The position numbers and the translations under genes were made by a program. Of a stretch of DNA of 64,000 nucleotides, positions 9,568 through 17,781 are shown piece by piece. The DNA is taken from the NCBI GenBank assembly GCA_028383925.1, contig JAOEWO010000005.1, forward strand, positions 1-64,000, in the 5' to 3' direction. Position 1 is the stretch's first letter, and every line of letters starts with the position of its first letter. Source of the stretch: Winogradskyella sp. GTDB lineage: Bacteria > Bacteroidota > Bacteroidia > Flavobacteriales > Flavobacteriaceae. The notes under the pieces are model-generated. The model was not told where the DNA came from. It saw only the letters and a list, made by a program, of their open reading frames with translations, and did not search any database.

Positions 9568-10032
9568 TTAATTATGTATTAAAATATAGGCATTAAGTGA
9601 GGTTGCAATAAGTAACCAAACGATGTAAGGCAATAAGAGATATTTACCTTTTTTTAGTCTGTCGTTTCTAAAGGTTATAAATAGGTAACCAATAACCATT
9701 GTAAGTAATATGAGAATTATAAGACCAAATAATGTGAGTTGTTGATTAAAGAATACCCAATTCCAACTTATATTTAATATTACTTGAAAACTATATAATA
9801 ACCAAAGTGTTGTTTTTGCACGCAAGGTAAAAATTTCTGCTAAATACCACGAAAAGCTTAACATTATTAATGTCCAGGCGGCACCAAAAACCCAACCTGG
9901 AGGTGTCCAAGGTGCTTTATCTAAGTTAGTGTACCAAGTCTCTGATACGGCATCACCCATAAAATAATTACCAAGTGCTAAACCACCAAAATTAATAATT
10001 AAGAATAGTGAGAAAAGATAAATCTTTTTCAA
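9568..10032 (-). CDS. tspO: TspO/MBR family tryptophan-rich sensory protein
   Basis: 154 residues with five membrane segments. The TspO signatures are WYTNLDKAPWTPPGWVFGAAWTLIM in the first loop/TM2, the aromatic run SWYLAEI, and NISWNWVFF in TM4. Bacterial TspO binds porphyrins and is linked to light- and oxygen-dependent control and tetrapyrrole photo-oxidation. Its place within a photolyase unit fits a photoprotective role (inference). Confidence 0.9.
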   Translation of the reverse strand: MKKIYLFSLFLIINFGGLALGNYFMGDAVSETWYTNLDKAPWTPPGWVFGAAWTLIMLSFSWYLAEIFTLRAKTTLWLLYSFQVILNISWNWVFFNQQLTLFGLIILILLTMVIGYLFITFRNDRLKKGKYLLLPYIVWLLIATSLNAYILIHN

Positions 10033-10036
10033 GGTT

Positions 10037-10204
10037 TTACTTTTTTAAAATCTCAATTTGCTCTATAATTTTTTGAGCTTCAGCATATTTTTTATCGCTT
10101 TCAGATCTGTTTGTAGTAGATAACTTATGCCAATCAGCCATAAGTGTTTCATATTGCTTTTGTAATTTATCTAACTGAGATGTTTTCTTAAATAATCCGA
10201 ACAT
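10037..10204 (-). CDS. small Lacal_2735-like protein
   Basis: A 55-residue frame starting MFGLFKKTSQLDKLQKQYE and ending EQIEILKK. It is almost entirely charged helix and probably coiled-coil. It fills the gap between glutathione peroxidase and tspO with 6 and 4 nt on either side, so it belongs to the same transcription unit. I recognise it as like the short flavobacterial family named Lacal_2735, whose function is unknown. Confidence 0.7.
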   Translation of the reverse strand: MFGLFKKTSQLDKLQKQYETLMADWHKLSTTNRSESDKKYAEAQKIIEQIEILKK

Positions 10205-10210
10205 AAAAAT

Positions 10211-10750
10211 TTATTTTAAATATGAAGTAATACGAGAATTCATTGGTTTTGTAATAGAGTAGAAGTGGTCTAAAAGTTGGCCATTTTCATCTACCAAATA
10301 TTTCTGAAAATTCCACTTTACAGCAGAATTTTGTTTTCCGTTAATCGCTTTTTTTGTTAACCATTGGTATAGGCTGTGCTGATGTGTACCTTTAACATCT
10401 ACTTTTTCTGTAATTAGGAAAGATACACCATAGTTAACTTCACAAAATTCTTGAATTTCATCTGAGTTACCAGGTTCTTGTTTGCCAAACTGGTTGCAAG
10501 GCACACCAATTACTAACAATTTATCTTTATAGGTGTCTTGTAATTCTTGTAACTCTTTATATTGTGGTGTAAAACCACATTTTGAAGCAACGTTTACAAA
10601 CAAGAGCTTTTTACCTTTAAAGTCGGCTAAATCAATCGGTTTACCTTGTAAGCTGTTAATGGCTAAAGTGTATATAGACTTAGATGCTTTTTTTACAACA
10701 TTTTTATCTGTTGTTGTTAATGTACCTATAAATGCTTTTAACGGATTCAT
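10211..10750 (-). CDS. glutathione peroxidase-family thiol peroxidase
   Basis: 179 residues with a thioredoxin fold. The peroxidatic residue is cysteine in VASKCGFTPQY. The catalytic glutamine lies in CNQFGKQEPG, whose Cys is a possible resolving residue, and the Trp/Asn pair is in VKWNFQKYLV. Cysteine-type bacterial members usually use thioredoxin rather than glutathione. No signal peptide is seen, although there is an N-terminal extension of about 25 residues before the fold (IYTLAINSLQG). It likely detoxifies peroxides produced under light stress (inference from context). It starts 3 nt after the SDR stop. Confidence 0.88.
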   Translation of the reverse strand: MNPLKAFIGTLTTTDKNVVKKASKSIYTLAINSLQGKPIDLADFKGKKLLFVNVASKCGFTPQYKELQELQDTYKDKLLVIGVPCNQFGKQEPGNSDEIQEFCEVNYGVSFLITEKVDVKGTHQHSLYQWLTKKAINGKQNSAVKWNFQKYLVDENGQLLDHFYSITKPMNSRITSYLK

Positions 10751-10753
10751 CTA

Positions 10754-11440
10754 TTAGAGTTTAAAGCTTACAATACCACAGTCCATTTCAAAAATCTGTC
10801 CAGACATTGAAGCTGCTTTATTAGAAATTAAAAAACCTGCCATGTCTGCTACTTCTTCAGGTTGAAGATATTTTTTAAGCGGATGACGCTCGTTCATATT
10901 TTCAATCATTCTGTCGTTACGTAACAATTTAGATGCTAAATCTGTATTTGTAACAGTTGGTGCTATAGCATTAACTCTAATAGTTGGTGCTAATTCTGCA
11001 CCTAAAGATTTTGTTAAACCTTCTACTGCAGCTTTTGAAGCTGCAACACTTGCATGAAACGGCATCCCTAATTTTGCTGCTACTGTACTAAAAAGTAAAA
11101 TAGCTGGTGTTGTTCCGTTTTTTAAAGCTGGAAGATATTTCTGTATTGTTTTAACTGCACCAAGTACATTGATTTCAAAATCATTTTTAAAATCATCTAT
11201 ACTTAGTCTATTTATAGGTTTAAGATTGATGCTTCCAGGACAATATATTAACCCATCTGCAGTATCAAAATCGGGTAATTCATCGTTAATGACATCACAA
11301 TTGTAATGTTTTAAATTGGGGTGTTGCTGTGCTGGCGCTGTTCTACTGATGTTTACAATTTCATCATAAGAAGAAAGCAAAGATGTGACTATTGCATTGC
11401 CAATACCTTTGCTTCCTCCGATTACTATTAATCTTTTCAT
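10754..11440 (-). CDS. SDR family protein lacking the usual catalytic tyrosine
   Basis: 228 residues with a Rossmann fold: the glycine motif GGSKGIG at the N-terminus, CPGS replacing the common NNAG, and the catalytic serine in LLFSTVAA. In the active-site block HASVAASKAAVEG the lysine is present but the residue four before it, normally Tyr, is Val. The C-terminal MSGQIFEMDCG is typical. Either the reaction differs from ordinary SDR chemistry or the protein binds NAD(P) without catalysis. It lies within the light island between a peroxidase and folE. Confidence 0.8.
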   Translation of the reverse strand: MKRLIVIGGSKGIGNAIVTSLLSSYDEIVNISRTAPAQQHPNLKHYNCDVINDELPDFDTADGLIYCPGSINLKPINRLSIDDFKNDFEINVLGAVKTIQKYLPALKNGTTPAILLFSTVAAKLGMPFHASVAASKAAVEGLTKSLGAELAPTIRVNAIAPTVTNTDLASKLLRNDRMIENMNERHPLKKYLQPEEVADMAGFLISNKAASMSGQIFEMDCGIVSFKL

Positions 11441-11449
11441 ATTTTATAA

Positions 11450-11677
11450 CTATGATTCTGTTAAAGGTCTCCCTTTTAAACGTTTTTCTATTTTTTGTTT
11501 TATTGCTGTAAGACGCTTCATCAAATCCATGAGTTTAGCATCCTTTTTTTCCTTGTATAGCTCGTTTACTTCTAATATTAAGTCTTTAGCTTCTCTTGCT
11601 GCTAAGATTCTGTCGCTTGTTGTTTTGAAAGCAAACTTTCTATTTTCAAATTCAACAGCCTTTTCTATTGTTTTCAT
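11450..11677 (-). CDS. hypothetical charged helical protein
   Basis: 75 residues with no family I recognise. Strongly charged and predicted all-helical (AAREAKDLILEVNELYKEKKDAKLMDLMKRL), ending in a basic stretch (IEKRLKGRP). It has no cysteine, signal or membrane segment. It starts 3 nt after the folE stop and ends 9 nt before the SDR start, so it is co-transcribed with the island. A protein-protein or nucleic-acid-binding role is possible but unsupported. Confidence 0.6.
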   Translation of the reverse strand: MKTIEKAVEFENRKFAFKTTSDRILAAREAKDLILEVNELYKEKKDAKLMDLMKRLTAIKQKIEKRLKGRPLTES

Positions 11678-11680
11678 AGC

Positions 11681-12373
11681 CTAATTGTTTAAATAGTTCT
11701 GTAATTCTGCAATTTTTGCAGAGGTGTTAAACTCACCACCATAATATGTTGTTACAGTTGCAGACGTATCATCTTTAACGCCTCTAGAAGACACACATAA
11801 ATGTTTAGCATCAATAATAACTGCAACATCTTCTGTTTCTAATACTGTTTTTAATTCGTTTGCAATTTGATTTGTTAAACGCTCTTGTACTTGAGGACGT
11901 TTAGCATAATACTGAACTATTCTATTTAATTTTGAAAGTCCAATAACTTTACCAGATGATTTGTAAGCAATATGTGCTTTACCAATAATAGGTACAAAGT
12001 GATGCTCACAATTAGAGTAGAAGGTAATATTTTTTTCTACCAACATTTGGTTATATTGATATTTATTATCAAACAAAGCCACTTTTGGTTTGTTTTTAGG
12101 GTCTAAACCAGAGAATATTTCTTCAATATACATTTTAGCAACACGGTCTGGTGTGCCTTTTAGTGAGTCGTCTGTTAAGTCTAAACCTAGCACATCCATT
12201 ACCTCAGAGAATAGTATTGATATTCGCTTTTTCTTTTCGTCGTTAGACATTTCAAAAGCATTAGGTTTCATTGGTGTTTCTAAATTTGTAAAAAGGTGGT
12301 CGTCACCAATGTCTTCTGTAGAAAAACCATTGAATGCTGCTTGTTTGTTGTTAGAAATTGTTTCTGTTTTCAT
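11681..12373 (-). CDS. folE: GTP cyclohydrolase I
   Basis: 230 residues. Converts GTP to dihydroneopterin triphosphate, the first step of folate and pterin synthesis. Zinc ligands and active-site blocks are clear: FYSNCEHHFVPIIGKAHIAY, GLSKLNRIVQYYAKRPQVQERLT, and HLCVSSRGVKDDTSATVTTYYGG. The N-terminal 40 residues are a variable extension. Being inside a photolyase unit, it may supply methenyltetrahydrofolate, the antenna pigment of many photolyases and Cry-DASH proteins (inference). It could also simply be the housekeeping copy. Confidence 0.93.
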   Translation of the reverse strand: MKTETISNNKQAAFNGFSTEDIGDDHLFTNLETPMKPNAFEMSNDEKKKRISILFSEVMDVLGLDLTDDSLKGTPDRVAKMYIEEIFSGLDPKNKPKVALFDNKYQYNQMLVEKNITFYSNCEHHFVPIIGKAHIAYKSSGKVIGLSKLNRIVQYYAKRPQVQERLTNQIANELKTVLETEDVAVIIDAKHLCVSSRGVKDDTSATVTTYYGGEFNTSAKIAELQNYLNN

Positions 12374-12428
12374 AAAATCTTTTTAATGTGCTGGCTTTAA
12401 GTACCCTAGATTTAAATCAAAGCACGTA

Positions 12429-12701
12429 TTAACGTTTTGAAATAGAGTTATTTGATATTGATCTTTGTCTAGAGCATTTAAATCTGCCCTCTTCAAAAGT
12501 TCTTTTTTTACTGTGTTTTGTTGCTCTTCCTTGTACTCTGGCGCGCCACAACCTAAAACTTTTAGGCTTTAGCTCACGTCGCATTAAGGTAATAACTTCT
12601 TGTTCTTTTAACCCAAATTGAAATGTTATTGCATCAAAAGGTGTTCTGTCTTCCCATGCCATTTCTATGATGCGGTCTATATGTTTAAGTTCTAAAGTCA
12701 T
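12429..12701 (-). CDS. TIGR03643 family protein (DUF2805)
   Basis: 90 residues. The family core is IDRIIEMAWEDRTPFDAI then FGLKEQEVITLMRRELKPKSFRLWRARVQGR, followed by a basic tail (TKHSKKRTFEEGRFKCSRQRS). The fold looks like a small helix-turn-helix. Its function is unknown. The gene overlaps the upstream gene by 17 nt, which suggests translational coupling. This family is common next to cryptochrome and photolyase genes. Confidence 0.85.
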   Translation of the reverse strand: MTLELKHIDRIIEMAWEDRTPFDAITFQFGLKEQEVITLMRRELKPKSFRLWRARVQGRATKHSKKRTFEEGRFKCSRQRSISNNSISKR

Positions 12702-13128
12702 AATCTTGAGGCATTGTAAATTGTGTATCGTATTTTACTTTTTCGTCAAGTAATTTGTCAAAGAATTTTTTATTTTCTTTAAATGTTTTACTATTTCTAA
12801 AGTGAACAAAACGACCTTGGGCGTGTATACTAGATCCGTTTGTTTTGTAAATTACGAGTTGATAATAAGGAATAACCCATGTAAAGTTTTTTAACCCTTT
12901 GTTTATCATTACCAAAACGCCTTTTGGTCGTAATTCTATATTTGCATAATTGACATCTGATACCACGTTCATCATTGACTTCATATTCGGACTTACATCA
13001 TCAACAATCATGCGTTTAGATCCTACGCCACCAAGTTTCAATTTCTGTACCAAACTAAAAGAGCTGCCAATTAAGTCGGCAATAATTTTTTTGTGTTCTG
13101 AGTTGTGATGTGTAGTGTTAAGTATCAT
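12685..13128 (-). CDS. conserved-looking hypothetical protein, first gene of the downstream light unit
   Basis: 147 residues with no recognised family. The middle shows alternating hydrophobic strands (YANIELRPKGVLVMINKG, FTWVIPYYQLVIYKT) and a histidine-rich N-terminus (THHNSEHKK), suggesting a small alpha/beta domain with no signal or membrane segment. It directly follows the operator and -7 box at 13136-13178. The ATG lies only about 8 nt past the box, so the leader is very short. As lead gene of the unit ending in phrB, it may be tied to light control (inference). Confidence 0.65.
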   Translation of the reverse strand: MILNTTHHNSEHKKIIADLIGSSFSLVQKLKLGGVGSKRMIVDDVSPNMKSMMNVVSDVNYANIELRPKGVLVMINKGLKNFTWVIPYYQLVIYKTNGSSIHAQGRFVHFRNSKTFKENKKFFDKLLDEKVKYDTQFTMPQDYDFRT

Positions 13129-13135
13129 AATTATT

Positions 13136-13178
13136 CAAAGTTACAAAATGTTTAACCTTTAGTATATATAGTTAAACA
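13136..13178 (-). promoter_or_regulatory. promoter with 8-bp inverted-repeat operator (light unit 2)
   Basis: On the minus strand an exact Bacteroidota -7 box TAACTTTG (13136-13143) is preceded by an inverted repeat, TGTTTAAC / 14-nt AT-rich spacer / GTTAAACA (13149-13178). A further TTAACA lies beyond it. No TTTG is found at the -33 position, which the repeat covers. The same layout occurs at 21862-21903. It looks like a binding site for a dimeric regulator, probably an activator, identity unknown. Confidence 0.65.
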
Positions 13179-13230
13179 AAAATTAACACATTATTAGGAT
13201 TGTAAGAAAATGACTCCCAAAAATTACATA

Positions 13231-14721
13231 TTATTCATTTCTCAACAGACGGTTTCTTTCGCTAATAGTATGTCGCTTTAATATTCTAAAACTTTCACGT
13301 ACTACTTCAGTATCGTTTCTCATATTCCATAAAATATCACTAGCGCGTCTTCTGTTTATCTTAATATCTACGATAGGTAGCGGATAATCTTCACCTAGTT
13401 TAAAGTTGTAAAATGTTTGTTCCATTTCGGTCATTAGATAGGGCTCATGTATAAACGGTGTATCTAATTCTGCTAATTCGGGCACCCATTTTTTTATAAA
13501 TACAGCATCTGGGTCGTGTTTTAAACTATTTGATGTAGGATTATATATTCTTAGTGTATTAATACCTGTCTCACCCGCGGCCATTTGTAATTGTGGAAAA
13601 TGTATACCAGGTTCAAAATCTAAAAATTGTTGCGATAAATGCCGTGTGGCCTCCTGCCATGGTTGCCAAAGTATGTGTGTAAAAAAAGATGCCAACATGG
13701 CACGCATCCTAAAATTAACGTAACCTGTCTCAAGAAGGCATCGCATACTTGCATCTACTAACGGAAAGCCTGTTTTACCTTTAAACCAAGCATTTTGGTA
13801 GTCTTCAGAAATACTCTTTTTTAGTTTATGGTAGCCTTTATTTACACTTGCTTCTTCCATGGTATGCTCCATTTCAAACTTTTGAATAAAATGTGCTTGC
13901 CAACGCAACCGCGATAAAAAGCCCGAAATATGACGTTTATCTTTACTAACCGCTTTAATCGCTTGCCCTTTTTGAAATACTTGTCTTATAGATATATTAC
14001 CCCAAGCTACATATGGTGAAATTCTGCTGCAACTACTTCGTGATGCTTCTGGTTTAGAGATGTTATACATGTACGCTTCATGTCTGCTATTAAAAAACGA
14101 ATCTGCATATTTCCAACCTACAGTACTTCCCCCTTTTTGAAACGGTGCTTCTTTTGGTGTTTCTAAACAGGTAATGCTAAATACTTTTTCTAACCTCTCA
14201 ATAACTTCATTAGAGACGAGTTGGTTGTCTGCTGGGTTAAATATTTCAAGAGGTTTATTCATATAAACTTCCCAATTTTCAAACCAATCTTTTCTGCTTG
14301 TTAAACCACGCTCTACACCATTATTAGTAGTTTCTACCCACTTTATAAAATTATTTTTACAATAGCGTTTAAATTCTTTATCTCTTTTATACGTTAGAAG
14401 CAGACCTGTTTCTACATGTGAGTAAATGGTATTTATTTTATAAAATTCTTGTAACTGATTAAAGGCACTCGTAATATCGCTTGTTACTGTTAATACTTTA
14501 GAGTTGTAAGGTTTTAGTTGTGTGTTAAGGTCTCTTAAGGCTTCTTTTATAAAGTTAAAGTGGCGCTGGCTATAATGATTATCGTTAAGTAATGCGTGTT
14601 CAAAAACATAAAATAAGATAACACGTCTGCCAGTTTTTAAGGCAGTGGTAATCGCTTCATTATCTTGTAATCTTAGATCTCTTTTTAACCAAACTACATT
14701 TATATGTTCTCTATCTGCCAT
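13231..14721 (-). CDS. photolyase/cryptochrome family protein with atypical FAD pocket
   Basis: 496 residues. Standard N-terminal antenna fold (VNVVWLKRDLRLQDNEAI-like start) and FAD domain blocks (SRISPYVAWG, FLSRLRWQAHFIQKFE, KTGFPLVDASMRCLLETG). In the loop near the flavin N5, class I photolyases have D-x-S-S-N-x-GNWQW. Here it reads DFEPGIHFPQLQMAAGETG, then INTLRIYNPT. The usual Asn and the proximal Trp are thus replaced, by my alignment with His and Leu. It belongs to a distinct branch of the superfamily, and repair activity cannot be assumed. It sits 1 nt downstream of the next photolyase-like gene. Confidence 0.85.
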   Translation of the reverse strand: MADREHINVVWLKRDLRLQDNEAITTALKTGRRVILFYVFEHALLNDNHYSQRHFNFIKEALRDLNTQLKPYNSKVLTVTSDITSAFNQLQEFYKINTIYSHVETGLLLTYKRDKEFKRYCKNNFIKWVETTNNGVERGLTSRKDWFENWEVYMNKPLEIFNPADNQLVSNEVIERLEKVFSITCLETPKEAPFQKGGSTVGWKYADSFFNSRHEAYMYNISKPEASRSSCSRISPYVAWGNISIRQVFQKGQAIKAVSKDKRHISGFLSRLRWQAHFIQKFEMEHTMEEASVNKGYHKLKKSISEDYQNAWFKGKTGFPLVDASMRCLLETGYVNFRMRAMLASFFTHILWQPWQEATRHLSQQFLDFEPGIHFPQLQMAAGETGINTLRIYNPTSNSLKHDPDAVFIKKWVPELAELDTPFIHEPYLMTEMEQTFYNFKLGEDYPLPIVDIKINRRRASDILWNMRNDTEVVRESFRILKRHTISERNRLLRNE

Positions 14722-14722
14722 A

Positions 14723-16198
14723 CTAAAGTTGCTTTAAAAAGTGTTCTGCATTTTTAAAATGCGTTTCTTTTATTTCTGGCTTCATTTTATCAAATGTTCT
14801 AATAAGCATTCCTAAACGAGGGTTGCTCAAAAAGAAATCACGGTGTTTGTCCATAAACGTCCAAAACAGACCATCCCAAGTGGGCTGCCAATCTCCTTTT
14901 TTGTAATCGCTCATTTTTTTTATATAATTACTACCACTTATGTAAGGTTTTGTAGACATTAAACCACCATCGGCATATAAACTCATACCGTAAACATTGG
15001 GTACCATCACCCAATCGTAGGCATCAATAAACAATTCCATAAACCATTGGTAAACTTCATCAGGATCAAACTCGCACAATACCATAAAATTTCCCAGTAT
15101 CATTAGTCGTTCTATATGGTGGGCATAGCCTGTTTTTAAAACTTTTTTAATGACATCGTCTATAGGTTCAATTCCCGTTGAGCCATCATAAAATGAAGCA
15201 GGGATTTTTCGTTTAAAGTTCCAAAAGTTTTTAGTGCGTTCTTCGGTGCCTTTTACTTCATAAACACCTCTTATAAATTCGCGCCACCCTAATATTTGGC
15301 GCAAAAAGCCTTCGGTAGAATTTAATGGAATATCATTTTTTTTAGCATATGCTATAGCCTCATTAATAACATGTAGTGGCTCTAGTAATCCTATATTAAT
15401 TAATGGTGATAAAATGCTGTGGTTTAAATAACTTTCTTGGCGTACAATAGCATCTTCATACACACCAAACTCATGAAAACGAACTTCTAAAAATTGCTGA
15501 AACCAATCATTTGCCGTTTCAAAACTAATAGGGTAGAGGGCAAAATCAGTTAATTCTCCATAGTGGTTTTTAAAATATGTATTTACATATGTTTCTGCTT
15601 CTTTGTGAAACGTAGTTTTATCAGGAAACTGAATTGGTGGCGGTGTTTTATCTTTTGGGTATTTTTTTCTGTTTTCAGAATCGTATGTTAATTTACCACC
15701 TTCGGGTTGGTCACCAGTCATTAAAATATTTCTATCTTGACGTTGGTTTTTGTAAAATGACGTTTGAAAAAATTTCTTTTTTGAGGGCTTAAAGAAGGCG
15801 CTTAATTCATCTTTTGTGTTTATAAATAAGGGATTATTATACCACTTAATTTCTATAGTATCAGAAACAGAATTGATATGTTTTTGAAGCCAATTATCTG
15901 TTGGGTCTATAATATGAAAGGTATTAAAACCGTCTTCTATTAATTTTGGAATGAGTTGTCTAACATCGCATAAATCGTTTATGGCTTCTATATAATGAAC
16001 TGTTTTTCCTTTTGATTGTAAATAGGCTTGGTAACACTTCATCGTGGCACGATGAAATGCTATTTTTTGTTTGTGAAATTTATAGTGTTTAAAAAATAAG
16101 AATTCTTCAATTAAATAAATAGAACCTTCGATATCTAAAAGTTCTGAATTTTTAAATAATTGGTGTGGAAAAATAAGTAGGGCCTCTTTGTTGTTCAA
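14723..16198 (-). CDS. FeS-BCP/PhrB-type (6-4) photolyase-related protein lacking most cluster cysteines
   Basis: 491 residues. The start LLIFPHQLF and the blocks FLRQILGWREFIRGVY, GYAHHIERLMILGNF, FIDAYDWVMVPNVYGMSLYADGG and TKPYISGSNYIKKMSDY define the prokaryotic (6-4) photolyase/FeS-BCP branch. That branch carries a [4Fe-4S] cluster on four cysteines. Only one of the four positions is a Cys here (MVLCEFDPD), and the segment after MSDY reads KKGDWQPTWDG without cysteine. The cluster is probably absent. The antenna in characterised relatives is dimethyl-ribityllumazine. It could still be a (6-4) photolyase or a photoreceptor. Confidence 0.85.
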   Translation of the reverse strand: MNNKEALLIFPHQLFKNSELLDIEGSIYLIEEFLFFKHYKFHKQKIAFHRATMKCYQAYLQSKGKTVHYIEAINDLCDVRQLIPKLIEDGFNTFHIIDPTDNWLQKHINSVSDTIEIKWYNNPLFINTKDELSAFFKPSKKKFFQTSFYKNQRQDRNILMTGDQPEGGKLTYDSENRKKYPKDKTPPPIQFPDKTTFHKEAETYVNTYFKNHYGELTDFALYPISFETANDWFQQFLEVRFHEFGVYEDAIVRQESYLNHSILSPLINIGLLEPLHVINEAIAYAKKNDIPLNSTEGFLRQILGWREFIRGVYEVKGTEERTKNFWNFKRKIPASFYDGSTGIEPIDDVIKKVLKTGYAHHIERLMILGNFMVLCEFDPDEVYQWFMELFIDAYDWVMVPNVYGMSLYADGGLMSTKPYISGSNYIKKMSDYKKGDWQPTWDGLFWTFMDKHRDFFLSNPRLGMLIRTFDKMKPEIKETHFKNAEHFLKQL

Positions 16199-16236
16199 TG
16201 TTCTTTTTTTTTGGTGTTATGTTTTTATTTGGTGGC

Positions 16237-17544
16237 TTAAAACAAACTAGGTTGTAACCAAAGTTTTCTGAATTTACCGTTTTCATCGTAGCGTTCTGCT
16301 TGTAATTGTACATTAAACTTACGATCTCTCGGATCATTACCAACACCAGCAACATACATCCAATTACCATAATTGCTATGTACGTCATAATCTATAAGAA
16401 GCGATTCAAAGTAAGCTGCACCAATGCGCCAATCTAGCTTTAGCTCTTTAGCGAAATACGAAGCTACATTTTGTCGACCTCTATTACTCATCCACCCAGT
16501 TTGTTTTAATTCTAACATATTAGCGTTTACAAAGTCGGAATTTGTTTCACCATTAATCCACTTTTTAATCTGATTTTTATTGGTAGACCATTCGTAATCT
16601 TTATGTAAAATTCCATCTAGTTTAAAAATTTGGCTACCGTATTTTAACGATACATATTTAAAATAATCGCGCCAAATTAATTCAAAAATGAGCCAATAAG
16701 TAGATTCGTTTTTATAGTGCTCTTTTTCAAATTGTTTAACTTTCCAATAAATGGTTTTTGCAGAGATTGACCCATTAGCTAACCATGATGAAAATTTTGA
16801 ACTGTAGTCCGTACCAACTAAACCATTTCTTGTTTTTTTATAGAATCCGAGTTTTTTGGTATTAAAAAAATAATCATCTAAACGTTTTAGTGCTTCTGTT
16901 TCTCCACCTTTAAAAGGGAATGCAGAATGCACGTGTGTTTTAAAATCAGCTATACCTAAGTCGTGTAAAGTCGGAATTCTAGTGTCATTTTCAATACGGT
17001 TAGATTCTGGTAACTTTTTAATAACAGCTGCTTCACGAATAGCCACGTACTTTTCTAATTTCTTTCTAAACACTGTAAATACTTGTGGTATTTTTTCTAT
17101 TTCGAAATTTATATCTTCAGGATGATACAGAAGTTGGTTATACGATTTATGAAAACTAACGTGCTCTAATTTAGCTTTAATGGCATTTTCTGTAGCCATT
17201 TCATCTTTTGTCCAATCGTTTTGAAGGTAAACATCTGTAACCTTATATTTTGCGCAGATTTCTGGAATAATAGCTTCTGGCTTAGTGTTAAATACTAATA
17301 GATCTACATTTAAAAGTAGAAGTTGTCTTTTTAAATCTTCAATAGTTTCTAATAAAAATTTAGCACGATATTTTTCTGTTATTTTAAAACCGTATTTATT
17401 AGTTTCAAAATATTTAGGATCAAAACAATAGATGCCAATTACCTTATTTTTAGTTGCGCAGGCTTCTGCTAAAGCATTGTTATCAATGGTTCTTAAATCG
17501 TATCTAAACCAAACTAAACTTGTGTTGTTTTGTTTTTCTTGCAT
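16237..17544 (-). CDS. cryptochrome DASH
   Basis: 435 residues. DASH signatures: [17 protein letters not shown] at the N-terminus, [84 protein letters not shown]. The last block (GVGNDPR) is diagnostic. Cry-DASH proteins repair CPDs in single-stranded DNA and may signal light, and they use MTHF as antenna, which links to folE in the same island. It is 38 nt upstream of the FeS-BCP-type gene and overlaps DUF2256 by 31 nt. Confidence 0.93.
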   Translation of the reverse strand: MQEKQNNTSLVWFRYDLRTIDNNALAEACATKNKVIGIYCFDPKYFETNKYGFKITEKYRAKFLLETIEDLKRQLLLLNVDLLVFNTKPEAIIPEICAKYKVTDVYLQNDWTKDEMATENAIKAKLEHVSFHKSYNQLLYHPEDINFEIEKIPQVFTVFRKKLEKYVAIREAAVIKKLPESNRIENDTRIPTLHDLGIADFKTHVHSAFPFKGGETEALKRLDDYFFNTKKLGFYKKTRNGLVGTDYSSKFSSWLANGSISAKTIYWKVKQFEKEHYKNESTYWLIFELIWRDYFKYVSLKYGSQIFKLDGILHKDYEWSTNKNQIKKWINGETNSDFVNANMLELKQTGWMSNRGRQNVASYFAKELKLDWRIGAAYFESLLIDYDVHSNYGNWMYVAGVGNDPRDRKFNVQLQAERYDENGKFRKLWLQPSLF

Positions 17545-17666
17545 TTTTCGCTACAATATTTTATGTTATCCCAATCGCGTTCCCATTTTTTTCTCCAAGT
17601 GAATGGTTTGCTACAAACCAAACAGGTTTTTTTGGGTAGATTTTGTTTTTTTATTCCTTTTGGCAT
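17514..17666 (-). CDS. DUF2256 zinc-ribbon protein
   Basis: A 50-residue frame beginning [18 protein letters not shown]. Two cysteine pairs, CLVC and CSEKC, flank the conserved [14 protein letters not shown] core, a short zinc-ribbon. DUF2256 genes are commonly found beside cryptochrome genes. Here the 3' end overlaps the Cry-DASH start by 31 nt in another frame, so the two are probably translationally coupled. The role is unknown. A function with the photoreceptor is inferred from linkage. Confidence 0.85.
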   Translation of the reverse strand: MPKGIKKQNLPKKTCLVCSKPFTWRKKWERDWDNIKYCSEKCKKNKTTQV

Positions 17667-17680
17667 TATTTCATTTTTTT

Positions 17681-17773
17681 GTCATATTGAACTTATGAAA
17701 GCTATCTTAAAAACTGTATAACATAGTTTTTTACGTGATTTCTTGTCGCTAAGGCTTCAATTTTCAAAATGAC
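17681..17773. repeat. intergenic inverted-repeat element
   Basis: Outer arms GTCATATTGAA and TTCAAAATGAC (10 of 11 pair) flank a nested hairpin AAAAACT / AGTTTTT. The element fills the space between DUF2256 and the DUF2867 gene. Layout (outer GTCA..TGAC arms with inner arms) resembles the repeat units at 25236-25601, although the sequence differs. It may serve as a terminator or a remnant of a small mobile repeat. Confidence 0.45.
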
Positions 17774-17781
17774 AACACATT

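Noticed and set aside
16152-16388. 78-residue minus-strand frame across the Cry-DASH 3' end
   Set aside because: Lies within and antiphase to Cry-DASH and the next gene; its sequence has no family character.
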